From: AP-15 sp963772295
Lineage (GTDB): Bacteria > Pseudomonadota > Alphaproteobacteria > ATCC43930 > CGMCC-115725
DNA length: 64,000 nt
Direction: 5' to 3'
Assembly (NCBI GenBank): GCA_963772295.1
Contig: CAVYWO010000001.1
Span: 62,001-126,000, forward strand
This document shows positions 17,758 through 26,884 of the stretch, one piece after another. The number at the start of each line of letters is the position of its first letter. Positions within the stretch are counted from its first letter, which is position 1. The notes under the pieces were generated by a model, which saw nothing but the letters and a program-made list of their open reading frames with translations, was not told the origin of the DNA and did not search any database. A program made the position numbers and the translations under genes.

Positions 17758-18643
17758 ATGGATCGCTTGGCAGCGATGGATGCCTTTGTCCGCGTGGTCG
17801 ATGCCGGATCGTTCTCCGGCGCGGCGAAGCAACTGCATGTGGGCCAGCCGGCCGTATCAAAGACGATCGCGCAGCTGGAGAAGCGACTTGGCGCGCGTTT
17901 GCTGCTGCGCTCGACCCACAGACTGACGCCGACTGAGGCCGGTCAGAATTTCTATGAGCGCGCTAAACGGTCCATCGAGGAAGCCGATGAAGCCGAACTC
18001 GCCGCGCGTGCTGCAGCCGGAACCTTATCGGGCCGCTTGCGCGTTCACGCGACCATGGCTTTCGGGTGTCTCCATGTCATACCGCGTCTACCGAGCTTTT
18101 TGGCGCAATATCCCGCGCTCGATGTCGACGTCGTTCTCGATGACCGGAACATAGATCTCGTGGAGGCCGGCATCGACATTGGGTTGCGCGTCGGTCGGCT
18201 CACAAATTCCACACTAATTGTCCGCAAGTTTGGACAATGTCAAAGGCATGTTGTAGGTACGCCCTCATATTTTAAGGCTGCGGGTGTGCCGCGCATTCCC
18301 GCCGACCTCGTAACCCATCAGGTCATCACGTACGATCAGCCCGTGGGCGGCGCGGAATGGACCTTCCGGCAAGGCGACGCAGAAGCCTCGGTTCGCGTCG
18401 GTGGTCGAGTTCCACCTCAATACTGCGGTAGGTGTTCGAGATTGTGTGCTTGCCGACCTGGGCCTCGCCATCGCGTCCGAATGGATGTTTGCACCGGAAT
18501 TGGAAGCCAAAACGGTGAAGCCTGTGCTCGTGGACTGGTCGCTGCCGCCGGTTGAACTGTGGGCGATCTTTCCGACGGGCCGACAGGCCAGTGTCAAGGC
18601 CCGGGCCTTTGCAACGTTCATCGGGAGACAGATTTCTGAGTGA
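17758..18643 (+). pseudogene. LysR-family transcriptional regulator, frameshifted near 18405
   Basis: From ATG 17758 (GAGG just upstream) the product has the LysR winged helix (MDRLAAMDAFVRVVDAGSFS, AAKQLHVGQPAVSKTIAQLE) and most of the substrate-binding domain up to EASVRVGGRV. After that the sequence turns nonsensical. The true ending (HLNTAVGVRDCVLADLGLAI to FIGRQISE) is in the next frame and stops at 18643. A one-base change at about 18400-18410 restores a protein of about 294 residues, normal for the family. As read, the effector domain lacks its last third. It is divergent from the lactonase-like gene, its most likely target. Confidence 0.8.
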
Positions 18644-18687
18644 GAGCGCGCATGGCATAGAGGTCGGCCGAGCTCTCGACCACTGAA

Positions 18688-19785
18688 TCATGACGCGCCT
18701 CGTTCGTCGGCGAACACCGAGCGGAAATCGAGGTCGTAGCCAAAGGCGCGCGGCCCTACATGAGCGAGCCCCTTGGCGCTCAGGAACACCGGCGGCGCCG
18801 GCAATGCGACGACCGACACCCGCCGGCCGTAGCCGATCGTCTCGGTGCCGAAGGCCTCGCCCGAAACCGTGTCGAGCACGCAGATCAGATCGGGCGACAT
18901 GACGAGCGGCTGACCATCGCGCCAGGCCACGACCCATTCGTTCTGAAAGGCGATTTCGAGCCGCGCGCCCTGATCCTCGTCGAGCCCCTCGATCGCCGTC
19001 CGGCCGCGCAGGAAGCCCTCGGTGGTCCGCCTCTCGACATCGACCACCTTGCCGCGGAAGAGGAGCTTGCCCCCCGCCGCGTCGAGGATCGCGGCGACCG
19101 GGTCCTGGTGCCGGCGCTGCGCCTCGCGCACCCGGCGGCCGATGCCGATCGCCTTCGTCACCGTGAAATGGATGCCCCAGTCCTTGACCTCGCGGCCGGT
19201 GCGCGGCGCCTTGCAGGTCGACGCCACCGAGCCCATCTCGACGCAGATCTTGCGGCTCGCCCGCTCCATCCATCGCCAGCTCGGCACCTTGGTCACGACC
19301 GCCTCGATGCCGCGCGGGTCGTAGAGGACGCAAGGGTAGGAGCGCAGCTCGCCGACCGCCACGCTTGTCATCTGCGCCTCGGGATAAGCGCGGCCCATGG
19401 TGTCGGCATCGACCACCGGCAGCCGCAGATGGGCCGCCGCCATCAACGGCTGGATGCCGTTGCCGCCGCCGATTTCGAGCGGCATCACCGCGCGGAACCG
19501 GGCGCCAAGCAGGTCTTGCTGAATTTCGGCGGCGCGGGCGATATTGCGGCTGTCGGCAAGGCGTTCCTGGCCGACCAGCGGCGCCCCCATGTTCGAGACG
19601 ATCGCCACCCAATCGCCGTCATCGAGGTCGAGCGGCGACATCAGCCCGACGCGGTGCCCCTCGGCATAGAGCCGGCGCATGTTGAGGAGGCCGAGGTAAG
19701 GGCTGCCGCCGCCGCCGGTTCCCAGCACCCAGGCGCCGACCGCGAGAGCCTCGATATCGTCGAGCGTGATCTCCGATGACGCCAT
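18688..19785 (-). CDS. DUF917 family protein
   Basis: A 365-residue DUF917 protein. Signatures are the N-terminal EALAVGAWVLGTGGGGSPYLG glycine-rich segment (residues about 11-31), VSNMGAPLVGQERL, VMPLEIGGGNGIQPL and DADTMGRAYPEAQM. DUF917 proteins are usually encoded beside HyuA-type hydantoinases, and some are known as S-methyl thiohydantoin desulfurases. Here the nearest HyuA-type gene is 7.6 kb away on the same strand, separated by the ABC operon and the lactonase/LysR pair. No other gene is directly coupled to it. Confidence 0.85.
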   Translation of the reverse strand: MASSEITLDDIEALAVGAWVLGTGGGGSPYLGLLNMRRLYAEGHRVGLMSPLDLDDGDWVAIVSNMGAPLVGQERLADSRNIARAAEIQQDLLGARFRAVMPLEIGGGNGIQPLMAAAHLRLPVVDADTMGRAYPEAQMTSVAVGELRSYPCVLYDPRGIEAVVTKVPSWRWMERASRKICVEMGSVASTCKAPRTGREVKDWGIHFTVTKAIGIGRRVREAQRRHQDPVAAILDAAGGKLLFRGKVVDVERRTTEGFLRGRTAIEGLDEDQGARLEIAFQNEWVVAWRDGQPLVMSPDLICVLDTVSGEAFGTETIGYGRRVSVVALPAPPVFLSAKGLAHVGPRAFGYDLDFRSVFADERGAS

Positions 19786-19953
19786 CCGGCGAGCCTACGC
19801 AGCGGCGCGGCCGGGGGCAATGCGCGCGCTGGTCTCAGCCCCTTGTCCGTCGGCGACACTTCCGGCTTTAATTCCTTAGCCATCATCGGCAGCATCGCGG
19901 GCGCGGCGACGCGGCCCGCCGCGCCGAAAGGCGGCTAGCGCGGAGACGGCACC

Positions 19954-20517
19954 ATGGGCCAGCCGCCGGAGATCGACCTCGCCGACAAAAAGCGGCAGCT
20001 GCTCGCCATCATCCGCCGCCGGTCGCTGTTGCGGAACGGCCAATTTACGCTCTCGTCGGGGCGATCGAGCAGTTTCTTTTTCGATATGAAGCGGACCATG
20101 TTCGATCCGCAGGCGGCGCCGCTTGTCGCCGATCTCTTGTTCGACCGGATCAAGGACGAAGCGGTCGATTGCATCGGCGGGCTCGAAACCGGGGCGATCC
20201 CGATCGTCGCCCTCATATGCGCCCGCAGCTGGCCGGAAAAGCCGCTCAAGGGTTTTTTCGTCCGCAAACAGACAAAGGGTCACGGCACCGACCAGCGGAT
20301 CGACGGGCTGCTCGACAGCGGCGCAAGGGTGGCGGTGTTCGAGGACGTGACGACGACGGGTGCCTCGGCGATGCAAGCAGCGGCGGCGGCGCAGGCGCAA
20401 GGCTGCACGATCGTCAAGGCGATCAGCGTCGTCGACCGGCTGGAGGGCGCGGCGGAAAACTTCCGCAAGGCGGGGATCGCGTTCGATCCCCTCTATACGA
20501 TGCGGGACTTCGATTGA
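19954..20517 (+). CDS. pyrE: orotate phosphoribosyltransferase
   Basis: A 187-residue type I phosphoribosyltransferase that makes orotidine monophosphate from orotate and PRPP. The orotate-binding FTLSSGRSSSFFFDMK, the GGLETGAIPIVALI stretch, the catalytic-loop lysines (FFVRKQTKGHGT) and the PRPP motif VAVFEDVTTTGASAM all follow the PyrE pattern. Length is slightly below the 200-215 of many members. Its stop overlaps the TTG of a small downstream gene. Confidence 0.88.
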   Translation: MGQPPEIDLADKKRQLLAIIRRRSLLRNGQFTLSSGRSSSFFFDMKRTMFDPQAAPLVADLLFDRIKDEAVDCIGGLETGAIPIVALICARSWPEKPLKGFFVRKQTKGHGTDQRIDGLLDSGARVAVFEDVTTTGASAMQAAAAAQAQGCTIVKAISVVDRLEGAAENFRKAGIAFDPLYTMRDFD

Positions 20518-20876
20518 CCGAAGCGATCATCGACATCGCCGCCGCGCATTTGAAGCGGCAATTTTTGCTGCAGACGCAGCGCAACCGCTTCGGCAGCCGC
20601 GAAGGATTGCGCGAACTGGCGATCTCGGCCCGCTCCTGCGTCAAGCCCGCGCTCGGCCCGGGCCGCATCACGGTTGCCTTCGTGCTCGAACGGGTGCTGC
20701 AGAAATGTGCGGGCGATCTCGACGCGGGCCCGGCGCGAATTTCGGAAATCGCGGAACTCGGCGAACGCTTGCGGCCGCCGGTATGGCGCGCCGTCGAGTT
20801 CCTGACCGGCGCCCCCGACGACCCGATCGAGATCGCCGCTACGCTGGTCTGCGCGCACCGGCCGCGCGAGCGCTGA
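20514..20876 (+). CDS. small hypothetical protein coupled to pyrE
   Basis: A 120-residue protein starting at TTG 20514, which overlaps the pyrE stop as TTGA. No other in-frame start gives a sensible length. The sequence is soluble and helical (TEAIIDIAAAHLKRQF, GLRELAISARSCVKPALG) with no motif I recognise. The overlap implies translational coupling with pyrE, and def follows 46 bases on. It may be a lineage-specific conserved protein; no function is proposed. Confidence 0.55.
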   Translation: MTEAIIDIAAAHLKRQFLLQTQRNRFGSREGLRELAISARSCVKPALGPGRITVAFVLERVLQKCAGDLDAGPARISEIAELGERLRPPVWRAVEFLTGAPDDPIEIAATLVCAHRPRER

Positions 20877-20922
20877 AGCCGTTGACCGGGTGCGGCTCCG
20901 GGCCTAACTAGAATGGCGTCCG

Positions 20923-21447
20923 ATGGCCAAGCTGACGATCATCACCGCCCCCGACCCGCGGCTCAAGATCCGGGCGCAGCGGGTCCCCGTCGTCGACGCC
21001 AAGATCAGGCGGCTGATGGACGACATGTTGGAGACGATGCACGCCTCGCTCGGCATCGGTTTGGCGGCGCCGCAAATCGGCGTGGCGAGCCGGATCATCG
21101 TTCTCGATGTCGCGCGCGAGGGGGAGCAGCCCCAGCCGATGCGGCTCGCCAATCCCGAAATTCTCTGGCGCTCGGAAGAGCTGGCGACAAACAGCGAAGG
21201 CTGCCTATCGCTGCCCGAGCATTATGCCGAGGTGACCCGCCCGGCCGAAATTCGGCTGCGCTACCTCGATTACCAGAACGAGGTGCGCGAACGGGACGCC
21301 ACCGGACTGCTCGCCACCTGTCTGCAGCACGAGATCGAACATCTCGACGGCATCCTGTTCGTTGACCATCTCTCCCCGGTCAAGCGCGGGATGATCCTGC
21401 GCAAGCTCGCCAAGACCAAGCGCGCCCGGATGCCCGCCGTCGCCTGA
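20923..21447 (+). CDS. def: peptide deformylase
   Basis: A 174-residue Fe2+/Zn2+ metalloprotease that removes the formyl group from nascent proteins. All three family motifs are present: GIGLAAPQIG (about residue 45), EGCLSLP with the metal-binding cysteine and HEIEHLDG with two metal-binding histidines and the catalytic glutamate. Translation starts at ATG 20923. It is followed 16 bases later by fmt, which installs the formyl group, the classic def-fmt pairing. Confidence 0.96.
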   Translation: MAKLTIITAPDPRLKIRAQRVPVVDAKIRRLMDDMLETMHASLGIGLAAPQIGVASRIIVLDVAREGEQPQPMRLANPEILWRSEELATNSEGCLSLPEHYAEVTRPAEIRLRYLDYQNEVRERDATGLLATCLQHEIEHLDGILFVDHLSPVKRGMILRKLAKTKRARMPAVA

Positions 21448-21463
21448 CAGCGGCGGCGGCAAG

Positions 21464-22402
21464 GTGCTCGACCTCGTCTTTATGGGCACGCCGGCTTTCG
21501 CGGCGACGATCCTTGGTGCGCTGATCGACACCCGACACGTGATCCGGGCGGTCTATACCCAGCCGCCGCGCCCGGCCGGGCGCGGCCACCGGCCGCAGGC
21601 CTCGCCGGTGCAGCGGCTGGCCGAAACCCATGATCTCCGGGTGCGCGCCCCGGCGCATCTGCGCGACCCCCAAGAAGCGGCCGAATTCGCCGCCCTGGCC
21701 GCCGATGCCGCGGTCGTCGCCGCCTATGGGTTGATCCTGCCCGAAGCGATGCTGAGCGCACCCCGGTTCGGCTGCCTCAATGTGCATGCCTCGCTGCTGC
21801 CGCGGTGGCGCGGTGCCGCGCCGGTTCAGCACGCCATCCTCGCCGGCGACCCGGAGACCGGGATCACGATCATGCAGATGACGGCGGGGCTCGATAGCGG
21901 GCCGATCCTGGTGCAGGAGGCGGTGCCGATCGCGCCGCGGGCGACGGCGGCGTCGCTGACCGAGGCGCTCGCCGCCTTGGGCGGGCGGCTGATCGTCGCG
22001 GCGCTTGGCCGCCAGGCGCAGCGCCGGCTGGCGCCGCGGCCGCAGCCGGCCGAGGGCGTTACCTATGCGCGCAAAATTCGCCGCGACGAAGGCCGCCTCG
22101 ATTGGCGGCTGCCGGCCGCCGACCTCGAACGGAGGGTGCGCGCCTTCGACCCCTGGCCCGGCACTTTTTTCGAGCCGAACGGCGCGCCCATCCGGGTGCT
22201 CGCCGCCGAGGTTTTGCCCGAAGCGCGGCCGGCGCCGCCGGGAACCGTGATCGACGATCGCCTTCTCATCGCCTGCGGGGTGGGCGCATTGCGCCCGCTG
22301 CGCCTGCAGCGGCCGGGCCGTGGCCCGCTGCGCACGGCCGATTTCCTGCGCGGCTTTCCGATCCCGCGGGGTAGCACGCTGCCATGCCCCGTTACCGGCT
22401 GA
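21464..22402 (+). CDS. fmt: methionyl-tRNA formyltransferase
   Basis: A 312-residue enzyme that formylates initiator Met-tRNA with 10-formyl-tetrahydrofolate. It begins LDLVFMGTPAFAATIL and contains the catalytic NVHASLLPRWRGAAPVQHAI with Asn, His and the downstream GDPETGITIMQM aspartate region. The C-terminal tRNA-binding domain runs from about residue 205. The start is GTG at 21464. The gene overlaps truA by 19 bases. Confidence 0.96.
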   Translation: MLDLVFMGTPAFAATILGALIDTRHVIRAVYTQPPRPAGRGHRPQASPVQRLAETHDLRVRAPAHLRDPQEAAEFAALAADAAVVAAYGLILPEAMLSAPRFGCLNVHASLLPRWRGAAPVQHAILAGDPETGITIMQMTAGLDSGPILVQEAVPIAPRATAASLTEALAALGGRLIVAALGRQAQRRLAPRPQPAEGVTYARKIRRDEGRLDWRLPAADLERRVRAFDPWPGTFFEPNGAPIRVLAAEVLPEARPAPPGTVIDDRLLIACGVGALRPLRLQRPGRGPLRTADFLRGFPIPRGSTLPCPVTG

Positions 22403-23127
22403 CGATCGAGTACGACGGGGCTGGGCTTTGCGGTTGGCAGCGCCAAGCGAATGGTCCCTCGGCGCAACAGGCGCTCGAAACCGCAATCACGAAATTCTGC
22501 GGCGAGCGGGTCGGCGTGGTTGGTGGCGGACGCACCGATGCCGGGGTTCATGCGCTGGCACAGACGGCGCATCTCGATCTCCGCCGCGAGACCGCCGCCG
22601 AGGTATTGCGCAGCGCCCTCAACCACCATCTGAGGCCGCTCGCGATCAGCGTCCTCGCCGCCGAACCGGTCGCGGCCGAGTTCGACGCGCGGCTGTCGGC
22701 GGTCGAGCGGCTCTATCGCTACCGCATTCTGAACCGCCGGGCGCCGCCGGCGCTCGACCGCGGGCGGGTGTGGCACGTGGCGCCGCCGCTCGCCGTCGAG
22801 GCGATGCAGGAAGGCGCGCGCCATCTCCTCGGCCGGCATGATTTCTCGACCTTCCGCGATTCGCGGTGCCAAGCGAAATCGCCGGTCAAAACCCTAGACG
22901 GGCTCGAAGTGAGCCGGTTCGGCGACGAGATCCGGATCGAGGCGCGGGCGCGCTCGTTTCTGCATCGCCAGGTCCGCAACATGGCCGGCACCTTGCAGCT
23001 GGTTGGGCTCGGCCGCTGGCCGCCCGAGGCGGTCGCCGCGGCGCTCGCCGCCCGCGACCGCCGCGCCGGCGGACCGACCGCGCCCGCCGAAGGGCTCTAT
23101 CTCGTCGAAATCCGCTATCCGTATTGA
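22384..23127 (+). CDS. truA: tRNA pseudouridine(38-40) synthase
   Basis: A 247-residue TruA that isomerises uridines 38-40 in the anticodon stem. The catalytic aspartate is in GGGRTDAGVHALAQ (about residue 47), with YRYRILNRRAPPAL and ARSFLHRQVRNMAGTL further on, all diagnostic. It overlaps fmt by 19 bases, completing a def-fmt-truA cluster. The IS zone begins only about 30 bases after its stop. Confidence 0.96.
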   Translation: MPRYRLTIEYDGAGLCGWQRQANGPSAQQALETAITKFCGERVGVVGGGRTDAGVHALAQTAHLDLRRETAAEVLRSALNHHLRPLAISVLAAEPVAAEFDARLSAVERLYRYRILNRRAPPALDRGRVWHVAPPLAVEAMQEGARHLLGRHDFSTFRDSRCQAKSPVKTLDGLEVSRFGDEIRIEARARSFLHRQVRNMAGTLQLVGLGRWPPEAVAAALAARDRRAGGPTAPAEGLYLVEIRYPY

Positions 23128-23158
23128 CCGGGATCGGAGCACCCGTAGGGCGGGTGCG

Positions 23159-23308
23159 CAGCACTGCGCGCAGCGCGGCGATCTTCTCGGGCTTCCATTT
23201 GGTCAGGTTGGCAAGCGTGCGGTTTTTGACCTTGCCGCCGTCGCGATAGGTTTCCCGCAACAGGATCGCGGGGGGCGAGCCGCGATTTGGGACGACCGTG
23301 ACGTACAT
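23159..23308 (-). pseudogene. N-terminal fragment of an IS1634-type transposase, inverted relative to the body
   Basis: From ATG 23308 the minus strand encodes about 50 residues (MYVTVVPNRGSPPAILLRE, NRTLANLTKWKPEKIAALRAVL) typical of the N-terminus of IS1634-family transposases. After that the frame runs into truA antisense sequence. The matching body lies on the plus strand from about 23.59 kb and lacks just this N-terminus. Either one element was broken and inverted, or two partial copies were left here. Confidence 0.65.
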
Positions 23309-23440
23309 TAGTCTAGCAAAAGCCGGCCCAGGTAGGGGCGGGTATCACCGTGAGCGCCGGATCGATGCCGTGCGGCCTTCGACGGCGCGCTTCGCGGGCG
23401 CTCAGGATGCGGCTTTTCGAGAATGCCATCACAGGCTTAT

Positions 23441-23568
23441 CTCATGGTGAGGAGCGTCCCGGCGATCCCCGGAACGCCCGCCCCCTCCGCCCGCCCGCCA
23501 GGGCGGGCGGGCCTGGGGCAGGCTCTGGGCGGGCGGCCGTCCGGGGACGGACGCGTCTCGAACCACGC
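23441..23568 (+). repeat. intergenic palindromic repeat of the CTCAT-TGAG/GTCTCGAA family, expanded
   Basis: Opens with CTCATGGTGAGGAGCG and closes with GTCTCGAACCACG, with a GC-rich interior containing CCCGCCCGCC/GGGCGGGCGGG arms. The same outer parts occur at 38.45, 38.52 and 60.59 kb. It sits between the two oppositely oriented pieces of the IS1634-type transposase. Confidence 0.55.
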
Positions 23569-23591
23569 ACGCCGCAAATGCAGCGCAATTC

Positions 23592-25199
23592 TTGCCCAGC
23601 CTCGAAGCGGAACTGCTGCCCGCTGGCGAGGGTTTCGAGATCCTGCGCTCGCTACCGCACGGCCATATCGCCGCCGCGCTCGGGGTGGCCCGGCGCCTCG
23701 GTCTCGACCCGCGCGTCAAGACGGCCGAGCTGATGCCGCCGGGAGCAGCGCGGACCCGGCTCTTGGCGCTGGCCCTGATCGTGGCGCGGCTGATCGATCC
23801 CGCCGCCAAATTGGCGACCGCGCGCCGGCTCGACGAGAGGACCGCGAGCCATTCGCTGGGCGCGGTGCTGGGCTTGAGCGTGGTGGCGGTGAATGAACTC
23901 TACGCGGCGCTCGACTGGCTGTTGGCGCAGCAGTCCAAGATCGAGGCCAAGCTGGCGCGGCGCCACCTGGGTGAGGGCACCCTGGTGCTCTACGACGTGA
24001 CCTCGACCTATCTGGAAGGCCGCTGCTGCCCGCTGGCGCAGTTTGGCTACAGCCGCGACGGCAAACCCCACAAATTGCAGATCGTCTTCGGCGTGTTGTG
24101 CACCAAAGAGGGCTGTCCGATCGCGGTCGAGGTGTTCGCCGGCAATACCGCCGATCCGAGCACGCTCAAGGTCCAGATCGACAAGCTGCGGCAGCGCTTC
24201 GGCTTGCGCCGCGTGGTGCTGGTCGGTGATCGCGGGATGATCACCCAAGCGCGCATCACCGAGGAACTGCAACCGGCCGGGCTCAACTGGATCACCGCGT
24301 TGCGCGCCCCTGACATCCAGGTGCTCGCCAAGGATGACGGCCCGTTGCAGCTCTCGCTGTTCGACCAGCGCGATCTGGTCGAGATCGCCAGCCCCGATTA
24401 TCCAGGCGAGCGCCTGATCGTCTGCCGCAATCCGGCGCTCGCCGAGGAGCGGGCGCGCAAGCGCGGCGAGTTGCTCGACGCCACCGAGCGGGCCTTGCTC
24501 GCCATCCAGGCACGGGTGCGCCGCAAGCGCCGGCCGCTCAAGGGAGCCGCGGCGATCGGCGAGGCCGTCGGCGCCGTGCTCAACCGCAAGAAAATGGCCA
24601 AGCACTTCACCCGCACCATCACCGACGGTGATTTCGCCTTCGCCCGCAACGATGCCGCGATCGAGACCGAAGCCAGGCTCGACGGCATCTACGTGCTACG
24701 CACCCCGGTACCGCAGGCCGAACTCGACGCCGAGGCCACGGTGCGCTCCTATAAGGCCCTCTCGACGGTCGAACGCGCCTTTCGCAGCTGCAAGACCGTC
24801 GGCCTCGAAGTGCGGCCCGTCTTCCACTGGAACGAGGATCGCGTCCGCGCCCACGTCTTCTTGTGCCTGCTCGCCTATCACCTCGAATGGCACATGCGGC
24901 AAGCGCTGACACCCATCCTCTTTGAGGACCACGATCGCACCGCCGCCCAGGCCCAGCGCCTCTCTCCGGTCGGCAAGGCGCGGGTCTCGCCCGCCGCCCG
25001 CCGCAAGGCCGCCGGCAAGCGCACTGACGACGGCTACCCGGTCCACAGCTTCCGCACCCTGCTCGCCGATCTGGCCACCGTCACCCGAAATACGGTACGC
25101 TTCGACAAGGGCTTGTGTGCCACGGTGCTGGCCACACCCACCGCCTTCCAACAGCACGCCTTCGACCTGCTCGGGATCGCGCCGGCCGCCGACCTGTAG
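23592..25199 (+). mobile_element. IS1634-type transposase, missing its N-terminus
   Basis: A 535-residue reading frame covering the catalytic core of an IS4-superfamily (IS1634 group) DDE transposase. Visible parts are LPAGEGFEILRSLPHGH, VLYDVTSTYLEGR with the first catalytic aspartate, the KLQIVFGVLCTKEGCPIAVEV strand, VLVGDRGMITQARI with the second aspartate, and SYKALSTVERAFRSCK with the glutamate. The tail (RTLLADLATVTRN) is normal. The first 50-60 residues of the family are absent here and appear inverted at 23.16-23.31 kb, so the copy is probably inactive. ATG 23592 is simply the first in-frame codon. Confidence 0.85.
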
Positions 25200-25361
25200 T
25201 CATAAAACCACCGCTCCGTCCCGCGCAAACCCGCGCGATCAGCGGCTTTCGTCGTTTGCCACCGGTAAAGTTCCGACTAACAAGAAACCATAGTCGGTGC
25301 GGTGCCAACCGTCACTCGCGAGCTTGTCCCAGGGGTCCAGGAACAAGAAACAAAGCGTCGG

Positions 25362-26624
25362 TCATGCCGCCAAAGGGGTGATCTGGACGGCGTAGCCGAG
25401 ATTTTGCAGACGCGTGACGAGGCGGCGGGTCTGCGCCCCCTTGGCCCTGCGGTCGAAGTGATCGGGGCCGAGATCGTGATAGAGCTCACCGCTGATCAGC
25501 ATGTGGTAGATCGCGGTCAGGATCGAGGCGGCGAGTGCGCCGATGGCCTTTTTGGCGCCGCGCCGGGCGCGCAGACGATGGAACTGCGCCTGGAAATAGC
25601 TGGCCTTCCTGCGAGAGGCGGCCCAGGCACATTGGACGAGGGTGGTCTTGAGCCAAGGGGCTCCTTTGCGCATCCGGGTGGAGCGCCGCTTGCCGTGGGC
25701 CTTCAGCCCACGGGCTTGACCCGTGGGGCTCTCGTCGTTCTTCGGGCACAGGCCGGCCCAGGAGATCAGGTGTCCGGCGGTCGGGAAGCGGCTCATGTCG
25801 AGGCCGATTTCGGCGAGGATGATTTCGGCGCTGAGGACGCTGACGCCGGGAATGGTAATCAAGAGCGCAATCGCGGCGCGAAAGGGCTCGAGATCGGCAT
25901 CGACCTCCTGATCGATCTGATCGATCGCCGCGTCGATCGCGTCGATCTGCTGCAGGTGCAGTTGCAACAGGAAGCGGTGACGCCGGGTGACGCGGCCGCG
26001 CAACGCTTCACGCAGCGTCTCGGGCGGCGCCTTGATGCGGCGGTGGGCGAGCTGGGCCAGGCGATCGGGATCGCTTTCGCCGGCGATCAAGGCTTCGACC
26101 ATCGCCCGACCGGACAGACCCATGACGTCGGAGATCACCGAGTCGAGCTTGATGTTGGCGTCCTCCAGCGTCTTTTGCAGGCGCTGGACGTGACTGCTGC
26201 GCTCGCGCACCAGCTGCTTGCGGGTGCGCAACAGGTTGCGCATCTCCTGGGTTTGCTCGTCCGGCACGAAGCTGCCGCGGATCAGGCCGTGCGCCAGAAG
26301 ATCGGCCAGCCAAGTGGCGTCGTTCACGTCGGTCTTGCGTCCCGGCACGTTTTTGACATGCGCCGCGTTCGCCAGCACCAGGGCGAAATCGCCGTCGCTC
26401 AAGACATGCCACACCGGCTTCCAATAAACGCCGGTCGCCTCCATCGCGACATGGGTGCAGCCCTCGCCGGCAAGCCAGTCCGACAAGGCGAGCAGCTCCT
26501 TGGTCGTGGTCTTGAAGGTGCGCACCGCGTGCGTCACCGAACCGTTCGCCATGTGCCGAACGCAGGCCACAACCGTATCCTTGTGCACGTCCAGACCGGC
26601 GCAATGCGGATATAGAACTTCCAT
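25362..26624 (-). mobile_element. IS110-family transposase (DEDD recombinase)
   Basis: A complete 420-residue IS110 transposase. The N-terminal RuvC-like DEDD domain has AGLDVHKDTVVACV (first Asp), HVAMEATGVYWKPVW (Glu) and KTDVNDATWLADLLAHG (last Asps). The C-terminal Tnp20 domain has LITIPGVSVLSAEIILAEIG and RFPTAGHLISWAGLCP, with the catalytic serine region downstream. ATG 26624 follows GGAGGGAGC. IS110 elements move without large inverted repeats and are guided by an RNA from their non-coding ends. Nothing in the frame suggests inactivation. A CTTGA-loop palindrome lies in the frame at 25707-25727. Confidence 0.92.
25707..25727. repeat. CTTGA-loop palindrome inside the IS110 transposase gene
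   Basis: A perfect inverted repeat: CCCACGGG, loop CTTGA, CCCGTGGG. It lies in frame within the transposase gene (residues around PTGQARG). The same stem length and loop occur inside nrdJ at 55575-55595. Confidence 0.6.
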
Positions 26625-26874
26625 GCTCCCTCCTGCCGCTGCGCCGTCGGCGTGGAACCCCTGTCAAGGAAATCTAACAAGCGTGCTCCGGGGCCGTTGC
26701 CGGCCCGTGGCGACAATCTGGGGTGCTCAGGGGCTCCGGGTCCGACTAGAACACGGGCTCATCCGCACCAAGGAAAAACCGACCTCTGTGCCGACGACGG
26801 TGCGCACCCTAACCTCGACTCGCCCCCGTTTCATCTCCTGCGGGTCGGCACCGCCGGTGGGCGACTAGTATAGG
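26625..26874 (-). other. non-coding upstream flank of the IS110 transposase; candidate guide-RNA region
   Basis: These 250 bases lie upstream of the transposase gene and hold no convincing gene. In the IS110 group the non-coding end that encodes the bridge RNA is usually on the transposase's 5' side, so this is the first place to look; the 162-base 3' flank (25200-25361) is the alternative if the element belongs to the IS1111 group. I could not define the element ends. A tandem copy of CTAGTATAGG (26865-26884) sits at the outer edge. Confidence 0.3.
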
Positions 26875-26884
26875 CTAGTATAGG
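26865..26884. repeat. tandem 10-bp direct repeat CTAGTATAGG
   Basis: Two head-to-tail copies of CTAGTATAGG, the second forming the last codons and stop of the adjacent membrane protein gene. It lies at the outer edge of the IS110 flank and might mark a junction. Confidence 0.5.
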
